Origin: Hyphomicrobium sp. CS1GBMeth3
GTDB lineage: Bacteria; Pseudomonadota; Alphaproteobacteria; Rhizobiales; Hyphomicrobiaceae
Length of the DNA: 64,000 bases
Assembly: GCF_900117455.1 (NCBI RefSeq)
Contig: NZ_FPHO01000002.1
Location: 124,001 to 188,000 of the forward strand
Reading direction: 5' to 3'
Shown here: positions 16,260-24,824 of the stretch, piece by piece
Layout: the number at the start of each line of letters is the position of its first letter
How positions within the stretch are numbered: the stretch's first letter is position 1
Position numbers and translations under genes: made by a program
The notes under the pieces: model-generated
Told to the model about the DNA's origin: nothing
Seen by the model: only the letters and a program-made list of their open reading frames with translations
Database searches by the model: none

Positions 16260-17276
16260 TCAGCGCACCTGCGAGCGCTTGCTGATGCCGCCCGCGACGG
16301 TGCGGTTCGCCGTGCGGCGATCACGTAGCGCGACCCACTTGCGGCAGCTTGGACGCGACAGATCGCACGGCGGACGTGGCTTCGACCGCGACGCACCCGA
16401 GGTCGTCGCAACTGCCTGCTCGAACTCGGGGACTTCCGGCAGCAGATGGCGATCCTCCGGGCACATGGCGATGGGCTCGGCCTCGCGCTCGAACATCGTG
16501 GCGTCGCGCGTGCGATAGCGGCGGCCGCAAACCGAGATGTGCGGTGGCAATCGGGATCGTTCGAAGGAGTCGTAGCCTCGCTTGAGGTCGCGCCAAAAAT
16601 CCGTCCACCGGCCTGTGGGTGCCGCAGCCATTTTCTCGTCCGTCATGCGGAACGGGAATACGTGTACGGGGACGTGGGCGGCGCCGGCCTCCAGTGTGGC
16701 GGAGACGAGGTCGTAGAGCTCGGCGTTGACGGGATCCGTCATGGCGAAGCAGCCGGATGAATCGCAACCGCCGTGGACGAGGATCGCCGATCCTGTGCGT
16801 CCGTTGATGCGATCGAACGGGTTCGGATAGCCGACGTTGAGCGAGCGGCGCCAGCGTCCGCCATGGTGCAGGTGGCGCATGGTGATGCTGTAGAAGCCCT
16901 CCGGCGCCTGGCGGTCGCCCTCCCGCAGTTTCGGGCCGATCGTGCCGGACCAGTAACAGATGGGATAGGTCTCGAAGAGGACGTAGGTTCCGCGCCGTTT
17001 GGCCCAAACTTCGAGCTGCGAATCCGCTTTGAAGATACGGATCAAGAGCGGAGCGCCGCCGTCTATACCCGCGGCGGCAAGACGCGCGGGCAGAATCGAC
17101 GTGTCCGGTGTGCCGGGCAGTGGCAGGCTCAGGCGGCCGTTTTTCGCCGCGCGCCAGCGGTCCTGGCGCTGGGCCTCGGTCAAATCCGCCTGCTGCGCGG
17201 TGGCCGACAGCGACCATCCGGCGATGGCCGCAGCCAACACCAGGGTCATGGTCAGCAGATCCCGCAAGGTTGCCAT
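16260..17276 (-). CDS. L,D-transpeptidase (YkuD/YafK-like), periplasmic
   Basis: The product has 338 residues from ATG 17276 behind AGAAGGGA. A signal peptide lies at residues 1-28, ending ...SATAQQA. The YkuD-type catalytic motif is HGG-CDSSGC (His168, Cys176), preceded by APEGFYSI and GYPNPFD as in YafK-like enzymes. Such enzymes cross-link or remodel peptidoglycan, or attach proteins to it. The C-terminal about 90 residues are Arg/Pro-rich with several cysteines and have no clear family. The family assignment rests on the cysteine motif. Confidence 0.9.
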   Translation of the reverse strand: MATLRDLLTMTLVLAAAIAGWSLSATAQQADLTEAQRQDRWRAAKNGRLSLPLPGTPDTSILPARLAAAGIDGGAPLLIRIFKADSQLEVWAKRRGTYVLFETYPICYWSGTIGPKLREGDRQAPEGFYSITMRHLHHGGRWRRSLNVGYPNPFDRINGRTGSAILVHGGCDSSGCFAMTDPVNAELYDLVSATLEAGAAHVPVHVFPFRMTDEKMAAAPTGRWTDFWRDLKRGYDSFERSRLPPHISVCGRRYRTRDATMFEREAEPIAMCPEDRHLLPEVPEFEQAVATTSGASRSKPRPPCDLSRPSCRKWVALRDRRTANRTVAGGISKRSQVR

Positions 17277-17399
17277 GGTTTCCCTTCTCTCGCGTGGCAC
17301 AGCTTAAGATAGGTTTGCCGAATATGCAGGCGGTATCGGCATCATAAACATCGTCGCGGTGATATTGGGGCAGACTGAGGGGATAGCGAGCCCGGGCGC

Positions 17400-17425
17400 G
17401 GAACCAGGCGAGCGGGGGCGGCGTT
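17400..17425 (+). promoter_or_regulatory. EcfG-type (general stress sigma) promoter
   Basis: GGAAC (17400-17404), 17 nt, then CGTT (17422-17425). This matches the alphaproteobacterial EcfG consensus GGAAC-N16/17-CGTT. It ends 29 bp before the start codon of a small membrane protein gene at the right distance for a leader with a ribosome site. Confidence 0.65.
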
Positions 17426-17454
17426 TTCTTTGGAATAACAAGGAGGACGTCCCA

Positions 17455-17658
17455 ATGACCTTTGATCCTACGCCCGAAGAGTCGCGCGGCGGCCAGCCGA
17501 GCAAGGGCTTCGGCGCCGTCGGCTTGTTCATCGTCGGCCTGGTCATCGTGCTGGCCCTGCTGGTGACGTTGCTGGGTCCTACTGAAACGCAGCAGGCCAA
17601 CAACGTTCCGGCCTCGCCGCCACCGAACTCGCAGTCTTCGCCGCAAACGGTTCCATAG
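17455..17658 (+). CDS. 67-residue single-span membrane protein, probable stress gene
   Basis: Starts MTFDPTPEESRGG at ATG 17455 behind AAGGAGG. A soluble N-terminal 22 residues precede one transmembrane helix (residues 23-43, GAVGLFIVGLVIVLALLVTLLG), then a Pro/Ser/Gln-rich tail. I do not recognise a family. An EcfG-like promoter lies directly upstream and a second small gene follows 39 bp downstream in the same direction, so both may belong to the general stress response. Confidence 0.8.
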   Translation: MTFDPTPEESRGGQPSKGFGAVGLFIVGLVIVLALLVTLLGPTETQQANNVPASPPPNSQSSPQTVP

Positions 17659-17697
17659 ACGGGGACTTCGCGGCCGAACGCTTAAGGAGGCAGTGAC

Positions 17698-17967
17698 ATG
17701 CGCGAAGAATTGGTCCGCCACGAGATTCAGCGCGACTTCATGGTGTTCCTTGCGGAAGGCCAGGAGGGAATTGGCTCCGTGCACGATATCGGATCGGAGT
17801 CGATCAGCGTCTATGTCGAGAACTTTGGGGAGTTCCTGGTGCCACTGAAGGCAGTGACGTCCGTGCATGACCAGAAGGTGCTGCTCGATCGCGACCAGGT
17901 GAGCGAGAAGTTCCTGCGCGCCGTGGCGCACGCGCACGACAACGAGGATCCCAAGGTCGTGGGCTGA
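17698..17967 (+). CDS. Small PRC-barrel-like protein
   Basis: The product has 89 residues, with AGGAGG before the ATG. The central part (EGIGSVHDIGSESISVYVENFGEFLVPLKAVTSVHDQKVLL, about residues 22-62) alternates short beta strands in a way that resembles a PRC-barrel or DUF2171 domain. The rest is charged helix. It follows the small membrane gene and precedes a hairpin terminator, closing a two-gene unit. No function can be assigned; the barrel-like assignment is tentative. Confidence 0.72.
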   Translation: MREELVRHEIQRDFMVFLAEGQEGIGSVHDIGSESISVYVENFGEFLVPLKAVTSVHDQKVLLDRDQVSEKFLRAVAHAHDNEDPKVVG

Positions 17968-17999
17968 TCAAGGATCCGGTGGGGCTCCATATAACCAAC

Positions 18000-18029
18000 G
18001 GGGCACCCACCGATTTCGGCGGGTGCCCC
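18000..18029 (+). terminator. Terminator hairpin of the small two-gene unit
   Basis: GGGGCACCC (18000-18008) pairs with GGGTGCCCC (18021-18029), and the loop can add further pairs. It is followed by TTAAA, so the U-run is short. Confidence 0.6.
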
Positions 18030-18095
18030 TTAAACGCGAGCGCCGTTCACGACGCATCGGGCCCACAATGCGCGGGCCTGGCGTTAGGTTCCGGA

Positions 18096-19022
18096 TCAGT
18101 GAGGAAATTTTGAATCGTGCTCGCCTTGGTTTGGCACGAGGAGCGTGCGGTTCAGCGCTGCGTCTCGAGAGGGTCTTTCGTAGACACCCGGCATCATGCG
18201 CTCATTCGTCGGATGTGGTTCGGGGTTCTTCGACAAAATTACATTGCCGTTTGTTCGCAGCGTAACTGCGTAGCCGCTGGACACGATGAACCCAATGAGA
18301 TCAGTCGGCCAACTCTTCGATTTGCCGTTCTGCTCTATGATAAGGGCGCGAGGCCAGTTCCTCGTAGGCGTTGTGGTCAGATAAGGCATCAGAGCGTGAT
18401 GCTCGTATCCCTCGACATCAATCTTCAGGATGTCACATCTCTCCGCGCCATGATCTGAAAGGATGTTGGCTAGAGTCCGCATTTTAACGGTTATCTGTTC
18501 GCCGTTCTTTTCGAGTATGGAGCCCACGCCGGGGCCGTCCGGTATGACACCGAAAGACGTCTCACCATCTCGTTCTCCGATGGCCGCTTGAACTGTGACA
18601 ACATTCGCAAGGCCGTTCAGATCTATGTTCTCACATAGGGCCGAATACACAGATGGGTTGGGTTCCACAGAGATGATACGAACGTCGGGACTGCGCAGCG
18701 TCCCAACCCACAAAGTGTAGAATCCGATGTTTGCGCCGATGTCTATGAACACATCGCGAGGGCGGATTTCGAGCTTGAGGAATTCAAGCTCAGCTTTGTT
18801 GTAGCGCTCGTCCGCCAGGATGTATTTTAGGCTGGACTTAGGTGGTAATCGCAGCTTTGCCTGCCCGCCCCAGATCTCGCAATCCCGCGGGGTATCGCGT
18901 TTCGGAAGAAAAAGCGCTTCGATGAGGGGGCGGATGCTTCCCCGGCCGGCAAACGTATTTCTGGCTAGCAAAATGCCCAATTTTTCGGGGCGGCTAAGCG
19001 CGTAGAAGCCAAATGCGTTCAT
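18096..19022 (-). CDS. FkbM-family methyltransferase
   Basis: A 308-residue SAM-dependent methyltransferase of the FkbM type. Motif I is VFIDIGANIGFYTLWVG (about residues 90-106), motif II region is RIISVEPNPSVYSALCENI, and the post-motif KIDVEGYEHHALMPYL is diagnostic. FkbM enzymes usually O-methylate sugars of glycans or small molecules. The acceptor is unknown. The gene stands alone, is clearly richer in A and T than its neighbours, and lies in a compositionally odd block next to tRNA-Met, so horizontal transfer is likely. Confidence 0.92.
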   Translation of the reverse strand: MNAFGFYALSRPEKLGILLARNTFAGRGSIRPLIEALFLPKRDTPRDCEIWGGQAKLRLPPKSSLKYILADERYNKAELEFLKLEIRPRDVFIDIGANIGFYTLWVGTLRSPDVRIISVEPNPSVYSALCENIDLNGLANVVTVQAAIGERDGETSFGVIPDGPGVGSILEKNGEQITVKMRTLANILSDHGAERCDILKIDVEGYEHHALMPYLTTTPTRNWPRALIIEQNGKSKSWPTDLIGFIVSSGYAVTLRTNGNVILSKNPEPHPTNERMMPGVYERPSRDAALNRTLLVPNQGEHDSKFPH

Positions 19023-19411
19023 TAAAGTTCTTTGAGTGTGAACAAAAAAAATGGGTGACCGCTGGGGCAGTAAGGATGTCCCCCTTGCGTGTCTGATTAT
19101 CTTATCTGCAACTTAAAGTTGCGTCGAGTGCTGAGCGTACATCTTCCGCGCCGCCGCAGATCGGCGAGCGTAGGGGTGGTCAGGATCGTCATGGCCAAGT
19201 GGGTGACGTCCGCTGCAACGACGAGCGACTGAAGCGCGACGATGTGTGTGAAATTTGGTAGCGGGAGGGCGTCTTTCCTCAGAAGGCGTATTGATATTGC
19301 TGGAGAAAATCGTCCACGAGTGACTTTGAAGCATCTACAGTAACCCGTCGGGTTTGTCTTACATTCTGACCCAACTTCGATCCTGCCCTCGTTCCCGAGC
19401 GGCAGGGAAGT
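19023..19411. other. Intergenic region, 389 bp, lower GC
   Basis: Divergent spacer between the FkbM gene and the TSUP gene. Open frames on the minus strand here have no coding character that I trust. Base composition is lower in GC than the core genes, as in the flanking FkbM gene. No RNA gene or operator was recognised. Confidence 0.4.
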
Positions 19412-20254
19412 ATGAGGCATTCTTGTCATGGGTGGACCTTGCGTCTGATAGCAGCCTTCATTGCCGGATTAGCCGTTGGTGTGCTCGGCGGTCTGATCGG
19501 TCTGGGTGGGGCGGAATTCCGACTTCCACTATTGATCGCGTGGTTTGATTTTCTGCCGCTTCAAGCCGTCATCATCAACAAGGCGATGAGTCTGATCGTG
19601 GTCAGCTCCGCTTTGCCCTTCCGGGCGAACACCGTTCCCTTCGGAGAGTTAGCTTCTCACTGGTTCACAATTGCCAATCTCCTCAGCGGCAGCCTGATCG
19701 GCGCTTGGGTTGGCGCCGGCTGGGCAATGCGTCTTTCTGCGCAAGCACTCCAACGCACGATCGCAATCATCCTCGTTGTCATCGCAGTGGTTTTGTTTTT
19801 GGGACACGACCCTTCGTCACCGGGCGCGGTTGTCACCGGCTCAGTTCAGATTGCAGCAGGCGTTCTCGCAGGGTTTTGGATCGGCGTGGTGGCAGCGTTG
19901 CTTGGCGTGGCCGGTGGCGAGCTACTGATCCCGACACTGATCTTGCTTTTCGGCGTCGACGTTAAGTTGGCAGGGAGCCTGTCGCTTGCTGTCAGTCTTC
20001 CTACGATGATCGTAGGGTTCGCCCGCTATAGCAGGGACCGCAGTTTCGAGGTGTTGAGGCAGCAATCTGGCTTCGTCGTGGCGATGGCTGCTGGATCAAT
20101 AGTCGGTAGTTTTGTTGGGGGCCAGCTTCTCGGGATCGTCCCGTCTGCGATCCTTATCCCGTTATTGGTTCTGCTGCTGCTGATCTCCGCCGCAAAGGCT
20201 TGGGTGCACGAAAACCGCGAGGACAAAAAATGCTATCAAAAAGTCGGCGGTTGA
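19412..20254 (+). CDS. Sulfite exporter TauE/SafE family (TSUP) membrane protein
   Basis: A 280-residue protein with about eight membrane helices and the two-fold TSUP repeat. The first half has GLAVGVLGGLIGLGGAEFRLP and the second GFWIGVVAALLGVAGGELLIP, both the glycine-rich signature of the family. TSUP proteins export sulfite, sulfoacetate or other organosulphur and organic anions. The substrate is not predictable. The ATG follows AGGGA. It is flanked by tRNA-Met downstream and by a GC-poor gap upstream. Confidence 0.93.
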   Translation: MRHSCHGWTLRLIAAFIAGLAVGVLGGLIGLGGAEFRLPLLIAWFDFLPLQAVIINKAMSLIVVSSALPFRANTVPFGELASHWFTIANLLSGSLIGAWVGAGWAMRLSAQALQRTIAIILVVIAVVLFLGHDPSSPGAVVTGSVQIAAGVLAGFWIGVVAALLGVAGGELLIPTLILLFGVDVKLAGSLSLAVSLPTMIVGFARYSRDRSFEVLRQQSGFVVAMAAGSIVGSFVGGQLLGIVPSAILIPLLVLLLLISAAKAWVHENREDKKCYQKVGG

Positions 20255-20290
20255 AGTCGGAAATATCTATATATTTCAAGTTATTAGGAC

Positions 20291-20367
20291 TGGTAGCGGG
20301 AGGCGGACTCGAACCGCCGACCTAAGGATTATGAGACCTTCGCTCTAACCACCTGAGCTATCCCGCC
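20291..20367 (-). tRNA. tRNA-Met (anticodon CAT), probably elongator
   Basis: On the minus strand a full cloverleaf begins GGCGGGATAGCTCAG and ends in an encoded CCA. The acceptor stem GGCGGGA pairs with TCCCGCT (G-U first pair, as in alphaproteobacterial elongator tRNA-Met). The anticodon loop is CTCATAA, so the anticodon is CAT. The D arm has GCTC/GAGC and the T loop is TTCGAGT. The absence of the initiator C1-A72 mismatch and of three G-C pairs under the anticodon argues against fMet. Confidence 0.93.
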
Positions 20368-20484
20368 GAAAAGTCGTACCTCGTGAGAGGGGCATTGGGC
20401 CCCGGGCCGGCAGGCCCGAAGCAAAGAGATCACGTCTATAGGAATCGGTTGAGAGCGCGTCAAGCGTGGTGCTCGTCGCTGCGG

Positions 20485-21222
20485 CTACTCGGCTGCAATC
20501 GGCCTTTCGTCCTCGGCGATCTTCTGGAAGCGCATCATGGTGAAGATGCCCCACGGGCGCAGCGCCTTGCGCTCGGAGAGCACGAGGTTGTCGCAGACCA
20601 TGACGCGCGACTGGTCGAACACCGAGCGCCAGCCGATGATCTCTGCAAACGGCGCCATGCGCCGCTCGACCCAGCCGCGCACGCCCTCGGTCTGGCTGAA
20701 GTGGTTGACCAGCAGAACTTCACCGCCGGGTTTGGTGACGCGCGCCAACTCGCGCATCACGCGCTCGGGGTCCGGCACGACCGTCATGACGAACATCGCT
20801 GTCACGATGTCGAAGGAGTTGTCCGGGAAGGTCAGGTCCCCGGCGTCCATCTCATGCAGGCCTTTGACGTGGTCGAGCTTTTCCTTGACGACACGCTCGT
20901 GGGCTTTTTCGAGCATCTCGGGCGAGAGGTCGATGCCGACGATTTCGAGGTGATTGCCGTAGTCGCCAAGCGCCAGCCCGGTGCCGACGCCGACCTCCAG
21001 AACGCGGCCGTGCTCGAGGCTGGAATTGATGACTTCGGCCGCATGCTTGCGGCCCTCGGTCGAGACGCGGCCGAAGGTGTGATCGTAGATCGGTGCCCAG
21101 CGGCGGTAGGCGGTCTTGACGACATCCTCCTCGATGCGCCCGATGCCGACGATGCGGCCGTTCGAGCGCTCAAGATCCTCGACGCGCAAGCGGGGTTTCA
21201 TTTGAGGTCTCGTAGGTTGCAC
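20485..21222 (-). CDS. pmtA: Phosphatidylethanolamine N-methyltransferase-like SAM methyltransferase
   Basis: The product has 245 residues from GTG 21222 behind GGGAG; ATG 21201 is the alternative. The N-terminal VVKTAYRRWAPIYDHTFG is typical of the Rhodobacter-type PmtA. Motif I is VLEVGVGTGLAL, then EIVGIDLSPEMLEKA and FDIVTAMFVMTVVPDP. In this family the enzyme methylates phosphatidylethanolamine towards phosphatidylcholine at the cytoplasmic membrane. Assignment to PmtA rather than to a ubiquinone-type methyltransferase rests on the N-terminal segment and the VNHFSQTEG motif; it has not been tested by alignment. Confidence 0.85.
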   Translation of the reverse strand: MQPTRPQMKPRLRVEDLERSNGRIVGIGRIEEDVVKTAYRRWAPIYDHTFGRVSTEGRKHAAEVINSSLEHGRVLEVGVGTGLALGDYGNHLEIVGIDLSPEMLEKAHERVVKEKLDHVKGLHEMDAGDLTFPDNSFDIVTAMFVMTVVPDPERVMRELARVTKPGGEVLLVNHFSQTEGVRGWVERRMAPFAEIIGWRSVFDQSRVMVCDNLVLSERKALRPWGIFTMMRFQKIAEDERPIAAE

Positions 21223-21300
21223 GCTTTGTTTCTCCCACCGACGTCTTTTAGCGAAGCAGCTCGTGTGTGCCGCAGTTCCCCGAAGCCTGCTTCTGCGCCG

Positions 21301-22476
21301 TCATGCCGGCGATTCCAGACGCGCCATTTTATCGGCCTTCGTAGCCTGTGCAATCCATCCGCCGCCCAGTACACGAGAATCCGTCGTTCCGTCGGCATAA
21401 AGAACGCAGGCCTGCCCTGCGGCGGCGCCATGCTCTCCATCGCGCAGCGTCACGGTCACGGCACCGTCGTCTCCGATGGTGACCGTGGCGGGCTGTGGGG
21501 CCTGCGATGAGCGGATCCGCGCGTAGACTTCTGCTCCCCCGCCGGCGACGGCGTCGGCAAGCGTGCCGTCTCCAAGCCAGTTCACGTTTCTAAGAACGAG
21601 GGTATGCGTGCGCAAGAAGTCACGTGGTCCCACCACCACCTCGTTGCGCTGGGCGTCGAGGGACAGCACGTAGAGGGGCTCGGCCGACGCGATGCCGAGG
21701 CCGCGGCGCTGGCCGATGGTGTAGTTCACGATTCCATCGTGGCGGCCGAGCCGGCGGCCGTCGACGTGAACGATGTCTCCCGCGCGCAGCGCGCCGGGCT
21801 TCAGGCGTTCGATCACGTCGCTGTAGCGGCCCTTCTGAACGAAGCAGATGTCCTGGCTATCGGGTTTGTCGGCGACGATGAGCCCAAGATCGCAAGCCAG
21901 CGCGCGCACGTCGGGCTTCAGCATGCCGCCGAGGGGAAACCAGAGGCTCGCGAGCTGCTCGCGCGTGGTGGCGAACAGGAAATAGCTCTGGTCGCGTTCG
22001 ACGTCGCTGGCACGGAACAGGGCAGGGCCATCGCGGCCCTGGCCGCGCTGCACGTAATGGCCGGTGGCGAGCAGATCGGCGCCAAGCTCGCGTGCGGTGC
22101 CGAGCAGGTCGTGGAACTTAATGGTCTGATTGCAGGTGACGCAGGGGATCGGGGTTTCGCCCGCGACGTAGCTCTCGGCGAACGACTTCATCACTGCGTC
22201 CGAGAAGCGCTTCTCGTAGTCGAGGACGTAGTGGGGGATGTCGAGCTTCTGGGCCACGCGGCGCGCGTCCTGCACGTCCTGCCCGGCGCAGCAGGCGCCC
22301 TTGCGGCCGGCCGCCTCGCCGTGGTCGTAGAGCTGCAGCGTGATGCCGATCACCTCGTGCCCGGACTGGGCCAGCAGGCCGGCCACGACAGAGGAATCGA
22401 CGCCGCCGGACATGGCGACGACGACGCGCTTCTTACGGCCGTCTCCAATCGGAGTTTCGAGGGATGGCGATGCCAC
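21301..22476 (-). CDS. mnmA: tRNA-specific 2-thiouridylase MnmA
   Basis: A 391-residue ATP pyrophosphatase of the MnmA family, which puts sulphur on U34 of Lys, Glu and Gln tRNAs. The PP-loop is [16 protein letters not shown] (residues 18-33). The cysteines expected for catalysis lie in [12 protein letters not shown] and in DSQDICFV, and the N-terminal [10 protein letters not shown] segment is also conserved. The [11 protein letters not shown] motif marks the central domain. It is divergent from sciP and separated by about 280 bp. Confidence 0.97.
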   Translation of the reverse strand: MASPSLETPIGDGRKKRVVVAMSGGVDSSVVAGLLAQSGHEVIGITLQLYDHGEAAGRKGACCAGQDVQDARRVAQKLDIPHYVLDYEKRFSDAVMKSFAESYVAGETPIPCVTCNQTIKFHDLLGTARELGADLLATGHYVQRGQGRDGPALFRASDVERDQSYFLFATTREQLASLWFPLGGMLKPDVRALACDLGLIVADKPDSQDICFVQKGRYSDVIERLKPGALRAGDIVHVDGRRLGRHDGIVNYTIGQRRGLGIASAEPLYVLSLDAQRNEVVVGPRDFLRTHTLVLRNVNWLGDGTLADAVAGGGAEVYARIRSSQAPQPATVTIGDDGAVTVTLRDGEHGAAAGQACVLYADGTTDSRVLGGGWIAQATKADKMARLESPA

Positions 22477-22755
22477 GTGCTTTTTGTCTCGTTCGAGCTG
22501 GCGTTTAAACAGGCGGTCTCATGCAACGCGGCAGACCGCGGCGCCTTCTTATTACATGATAAAGGGTAGCCCGTGGGCCATGCAAGCCGGGGAGCCTCCC
22601 AGGGCCGGAAACCGGGGCTTGGCAGCGTCAACCATAGCGGCGGAGCTTGCGTGATTTTGAGCGCCGCTTTATGCTATTTTTAGTCAATGGCTTAGGCCAT
22701 GTTTAAGAGAAATAGGTTAGCTTTTCCGGGCTGGTCAGTAGCAGTATTGAGTATC

Positions 22756-23034
22756 ATGACCGAACATCAGATGAGAGCGCGCGTGCGCTACGTCATTGGC
22801 CCCGATGGGAGCCCCTTGACGGTTGCCGATCTCCCGCCGCGGGACACGAAACGCTGGGTCATCCGCCGTAAGGCGGAGGTCGTGGCGGCCGTGCGCGGAG
22901 GGCTCATTAGCATCGAGGAAGCGTGCGAGCGCTACAAGCTGACAGTGGACGAGTTTCTGTCCTGGCAGCGCTCGATCGACAAGCACGGTCTTCCCGGGCT
23001 TAGGGCTACCCGCATCCAAGACTACCGGGGCTGA
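22756..23034 (+). CDS. sciP: SciP, DUF1153-family inhibitor of CtrA
   Basis: The product has 92 residues from ATG 22756 (MTEHQMRARVRYVIGPDGSP). The family is recognised by PPRDTKRWVIRRKAEVVAAV and the helix-turn-helix EEACERYKLTVDEFLSW. In Caulobacter SciP binds CtrA-activated promoters in G1 and blocks transcription; the length here is the same as in that organism. The upstream part of the longer open frame (22699) has no ribosome site. fliJ and ctrA lie about 1 kb downstream, the usual rhizobial neighbourhood. Confidence 0.95.
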   Translation: MTEHQMRARVRYVIGPDGSPLTVADLPPRDTKRWVIRRKAEVVAAVRGGLISIEEACERYKLTVDEFLSWQRSIDKHGLPGLRATRIQDYRG

Positions 23035-23109
23035 TCGGGCGTCCTTGCGAAAGTCTGCGTGCACCGGCCCATTGCCGGCGCGCAAACTTGGCGTGAAACA
23101 AACGGCATG

Positions 23110-23141
23110 AGGGCCGGCTTTCGCCGGTCTTATTGTTTTTT
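23110..23141 (+). terminator. Rho-independent terminator of sciP
   Basis: The stem GCCGGC/GCCGGT around a TTTC loop (23113-23128) is followed by a T-rich run TTATTGTTTTTT. It overlaps the 3' end of the convergent lipoprotein gene. Confidence 0.65.
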
Positions 23142-23702
23142 GTCCTTGTCCTGAATTTCCGGCGCCTGATCTGCTGACCAACCGGCCGTGACCGGGCCTT
23201 CGCCGCATCCCTCGACGTCGCGCGACCAGCGCTCGACGTCGGTCTTGAGGTTGGCTGCGAGTGGCTCAGGCAGCCGCACGTTCTCGATCTCGACCTTGGT
23301 CCGCCCTTCGGATGGCAGGATCGCGATGCGGTAGGCACGCAGCGCCCGCGGATCCTCGGCCTCGCGGTCGCGCGTCATGATTTTGATCTCAGCGCGTCCG
23401 CCTTTCGAAGCTGGCTCCGCCTCGGCGTGATAGATGTATTGCGGTTTCAGCGGGCCTTCGGCGCCGAACCAGCAGGTCAGCACACCGCGCGCGATGCGCG
23501 TGTAGACCTCGGTCGGCGTGCCTACAACCAGATCCTGGGGAAGAAGGGATGCCTGAAGCGCCGCCGCGGCGCTCGGAATGCCTTTGTCGGTTGCTCGAAT
23601 TTCGCTGGCCGGAGGGATGATTGGCGCCGTGCCTGCGCATCCGCCGCCGGCACAGGCCAGCGGTAGCGCGATCGCCAGAAAAATCCGATGCTCGCGGCGC
23701 AT
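23130..23702 (-). CDS. Predicted lipoprotein, unknown function
   Basis: The product has 190 residues. The N-terminal signal MRREHRIFLAIALPLACAGGGCAG has a short charged start, a hydrophobic core and cysteines C17 and C22 that could be the lipidated residue (PLAC or AGGGC), so a lipobox is probable. The rest has no named domain; a segment EVYTRIARGVLTCWFGAEGPLK recurs in outer-membrane-associated proteins of Hyphomicrobiales. It is convergent with sciP and has no obvious operon partner. Confidence 0.75.
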   Translation of the reverse strand: MRREHRIFLAIALPLACAGGGCAGTAPIIPPASEIRATDKGIPSAAAALQASLLPQDLVVGTPTEVYTRIARGVLTCWFGAEGPLKPQYIYHAEAEPASKGGRAEIKIMTRDREAEDPRALRAYRIAILPSEGRTKVEIENVRLPEPLAANLKTDVERWSRDVEGCGEGPVTAGWSADQAPEIQDKDKKQ

Positions 23703-23858
23703 CCTCTCGCTCCCCTCCGCCGTGCGGGCGGGCGCGCCTGATGGGGAGGCAGACTCGCCGTTTCCCCCGGCCTTGAGCGCTTGGCATGGGAAAGGGGCGA
23801 AGGCAAGTCGGTGCTCCGTTGCCGGAGCGCCGGGCGATCAATGCGGTCTTATCTCAGG

Positions 23859-24239
23859 TCAGCGCAGGGCCAGTCCGGTCGGACGGTCGGGACGCCGGCG
23901 GTTGCGCGAGACTTCGCGGGGCTGATCCGTGGACACGCGCTCGAGCTGCTGCTGGGTCGCGTCGTAGTCTTGCTGGGCCGCCTCGAGCTTCGCGCGCAAC
24001 TCGGCGATCGAGGCGCGAAGATTGTCACGGCGAAGGGCTGCGGATTTGGCGAACGTGGAATAGGCGAAGTGCCTGGCATCCTTGACGCCCGTGCGCTCCT
24101 CCTCGGCCTGGATCTGGCGGTCGAGATCACCGGCGATGGTCTCGAACTCGCGGATCATCATTTCCAGATCACTGACCTTGCGGGCTTTTTCATTCAACTC
24201 GAAGCGCTTCAGTCTCAGCGCCGTCTCGCGTGCCTTCAT
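23859..24239 (-). CDS. fliJ: Flagellar export protein FliJ
   Basis: A 126-residue, almost entirely helical and strongly charged protein that begins MKARETALRLKRFELNEKARKV. The coiled-coil prediction spans residues 5-110, and the length agrees with alphaproteobacterial FliJ. FliJ is the coupling stalk of the flagellar type III ATPase FliI at the base of the export apparatus. Here fliI is not adjacent, although fliI-fliJ is a common pair; the gene stands divergent from ctrA as in related Rhizobiales. The assignment rests on position and helix pattern, since FliJ is poorly conserved. Confidence 0.82.
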   Translation of the reverse strand: MKARETALRLKRFELNEKARKVSDLEMMIREFETIAGDLDRQIQAEEERTGVKDARHFAYSTFAKSAALRRDNLRASIAELRAKLEAAQQDYDATQQQLERVSTDQPREVSRNRRRPDRPTGLALR

Positions 24240-24824
24240 CGTACTTACCCCTACTCGAGAACTTCTGGCACTCGCATCTCAAAAAGCGTGCCACTTCACG
24301 CCTTTCGAGCTCGAGTTTTACGTTCCGATCGTCCTGTCCGGACCGCTGGCGGCCCGAACGCCGACGCCAGAGCCCGCAACTACATAAGTTTACCCTGCCA
24401 CACTGATGTTAAGTTGCGGTAAAGCAACGTCTTGGCTATCTTTGCTAAGAATTTACGTTGCCTTACTCTTGTAGTGGGTTTCCTCCTCTAGGGCTAGCGG
24501 GCGAATTCTGTTACCTCTTGATTCGTGGTCGTCGGGCGTCGCTGGGGTTTCCAGCCGAAGGTCACCTAGGGGTCGAAGAGATTGCCTGCAAAACCCGGGG
24601 TAAGTTGGCGCTCCCAGCCGTTCGGAGCGGGGCGGCCATGTTGTTCCACGTGGGTTAAAATGTGCCAGTGCCCGGTGGTGTGTTTCGAAACGGAAATTAG
24701 GGTTTGTTAACCAGTCATGGTTACTTTTGTAATGAGAGTGCGGGCCTGGGTTATCGGCTGGCGGTAGGGTCTGTTAACAAATTGGCGGCGCGCCTTGTGA
24801 TGGGGCAAGGAAGAGGGAATTGAA
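24240..24824. promoter_or_regulatory. fliJ-ctrA divergent regulatory region, 585 bp
   Basis: This long spacer carries cell-cycle signals. A CtrA-box-like TTAA-N7-TAAA lies at 24409-24423 (GTTGCGG spacer). A GANTC site (GATTC, 24520-24524) is available for CcrM-type methylation. A palindrome-like GTTAACC-AGTCA-TGGTTAC sits near 24705-24725, and a second GTTAAC is near 24773. The region is AT-richer than the genes. By Caulobacter analogy it should contain two ctrA promoters with CtrA autoregulation and methylation-dependent control. I see no small gene. Confidence 0.6.

Noticed and set aside
18031..20290. Integrase-bounded island at tRNA-Met
   Set aside because: No integrase gene and no copy of the tRNA 3' end were seen on the far side, so only an odd-composition block is reported.
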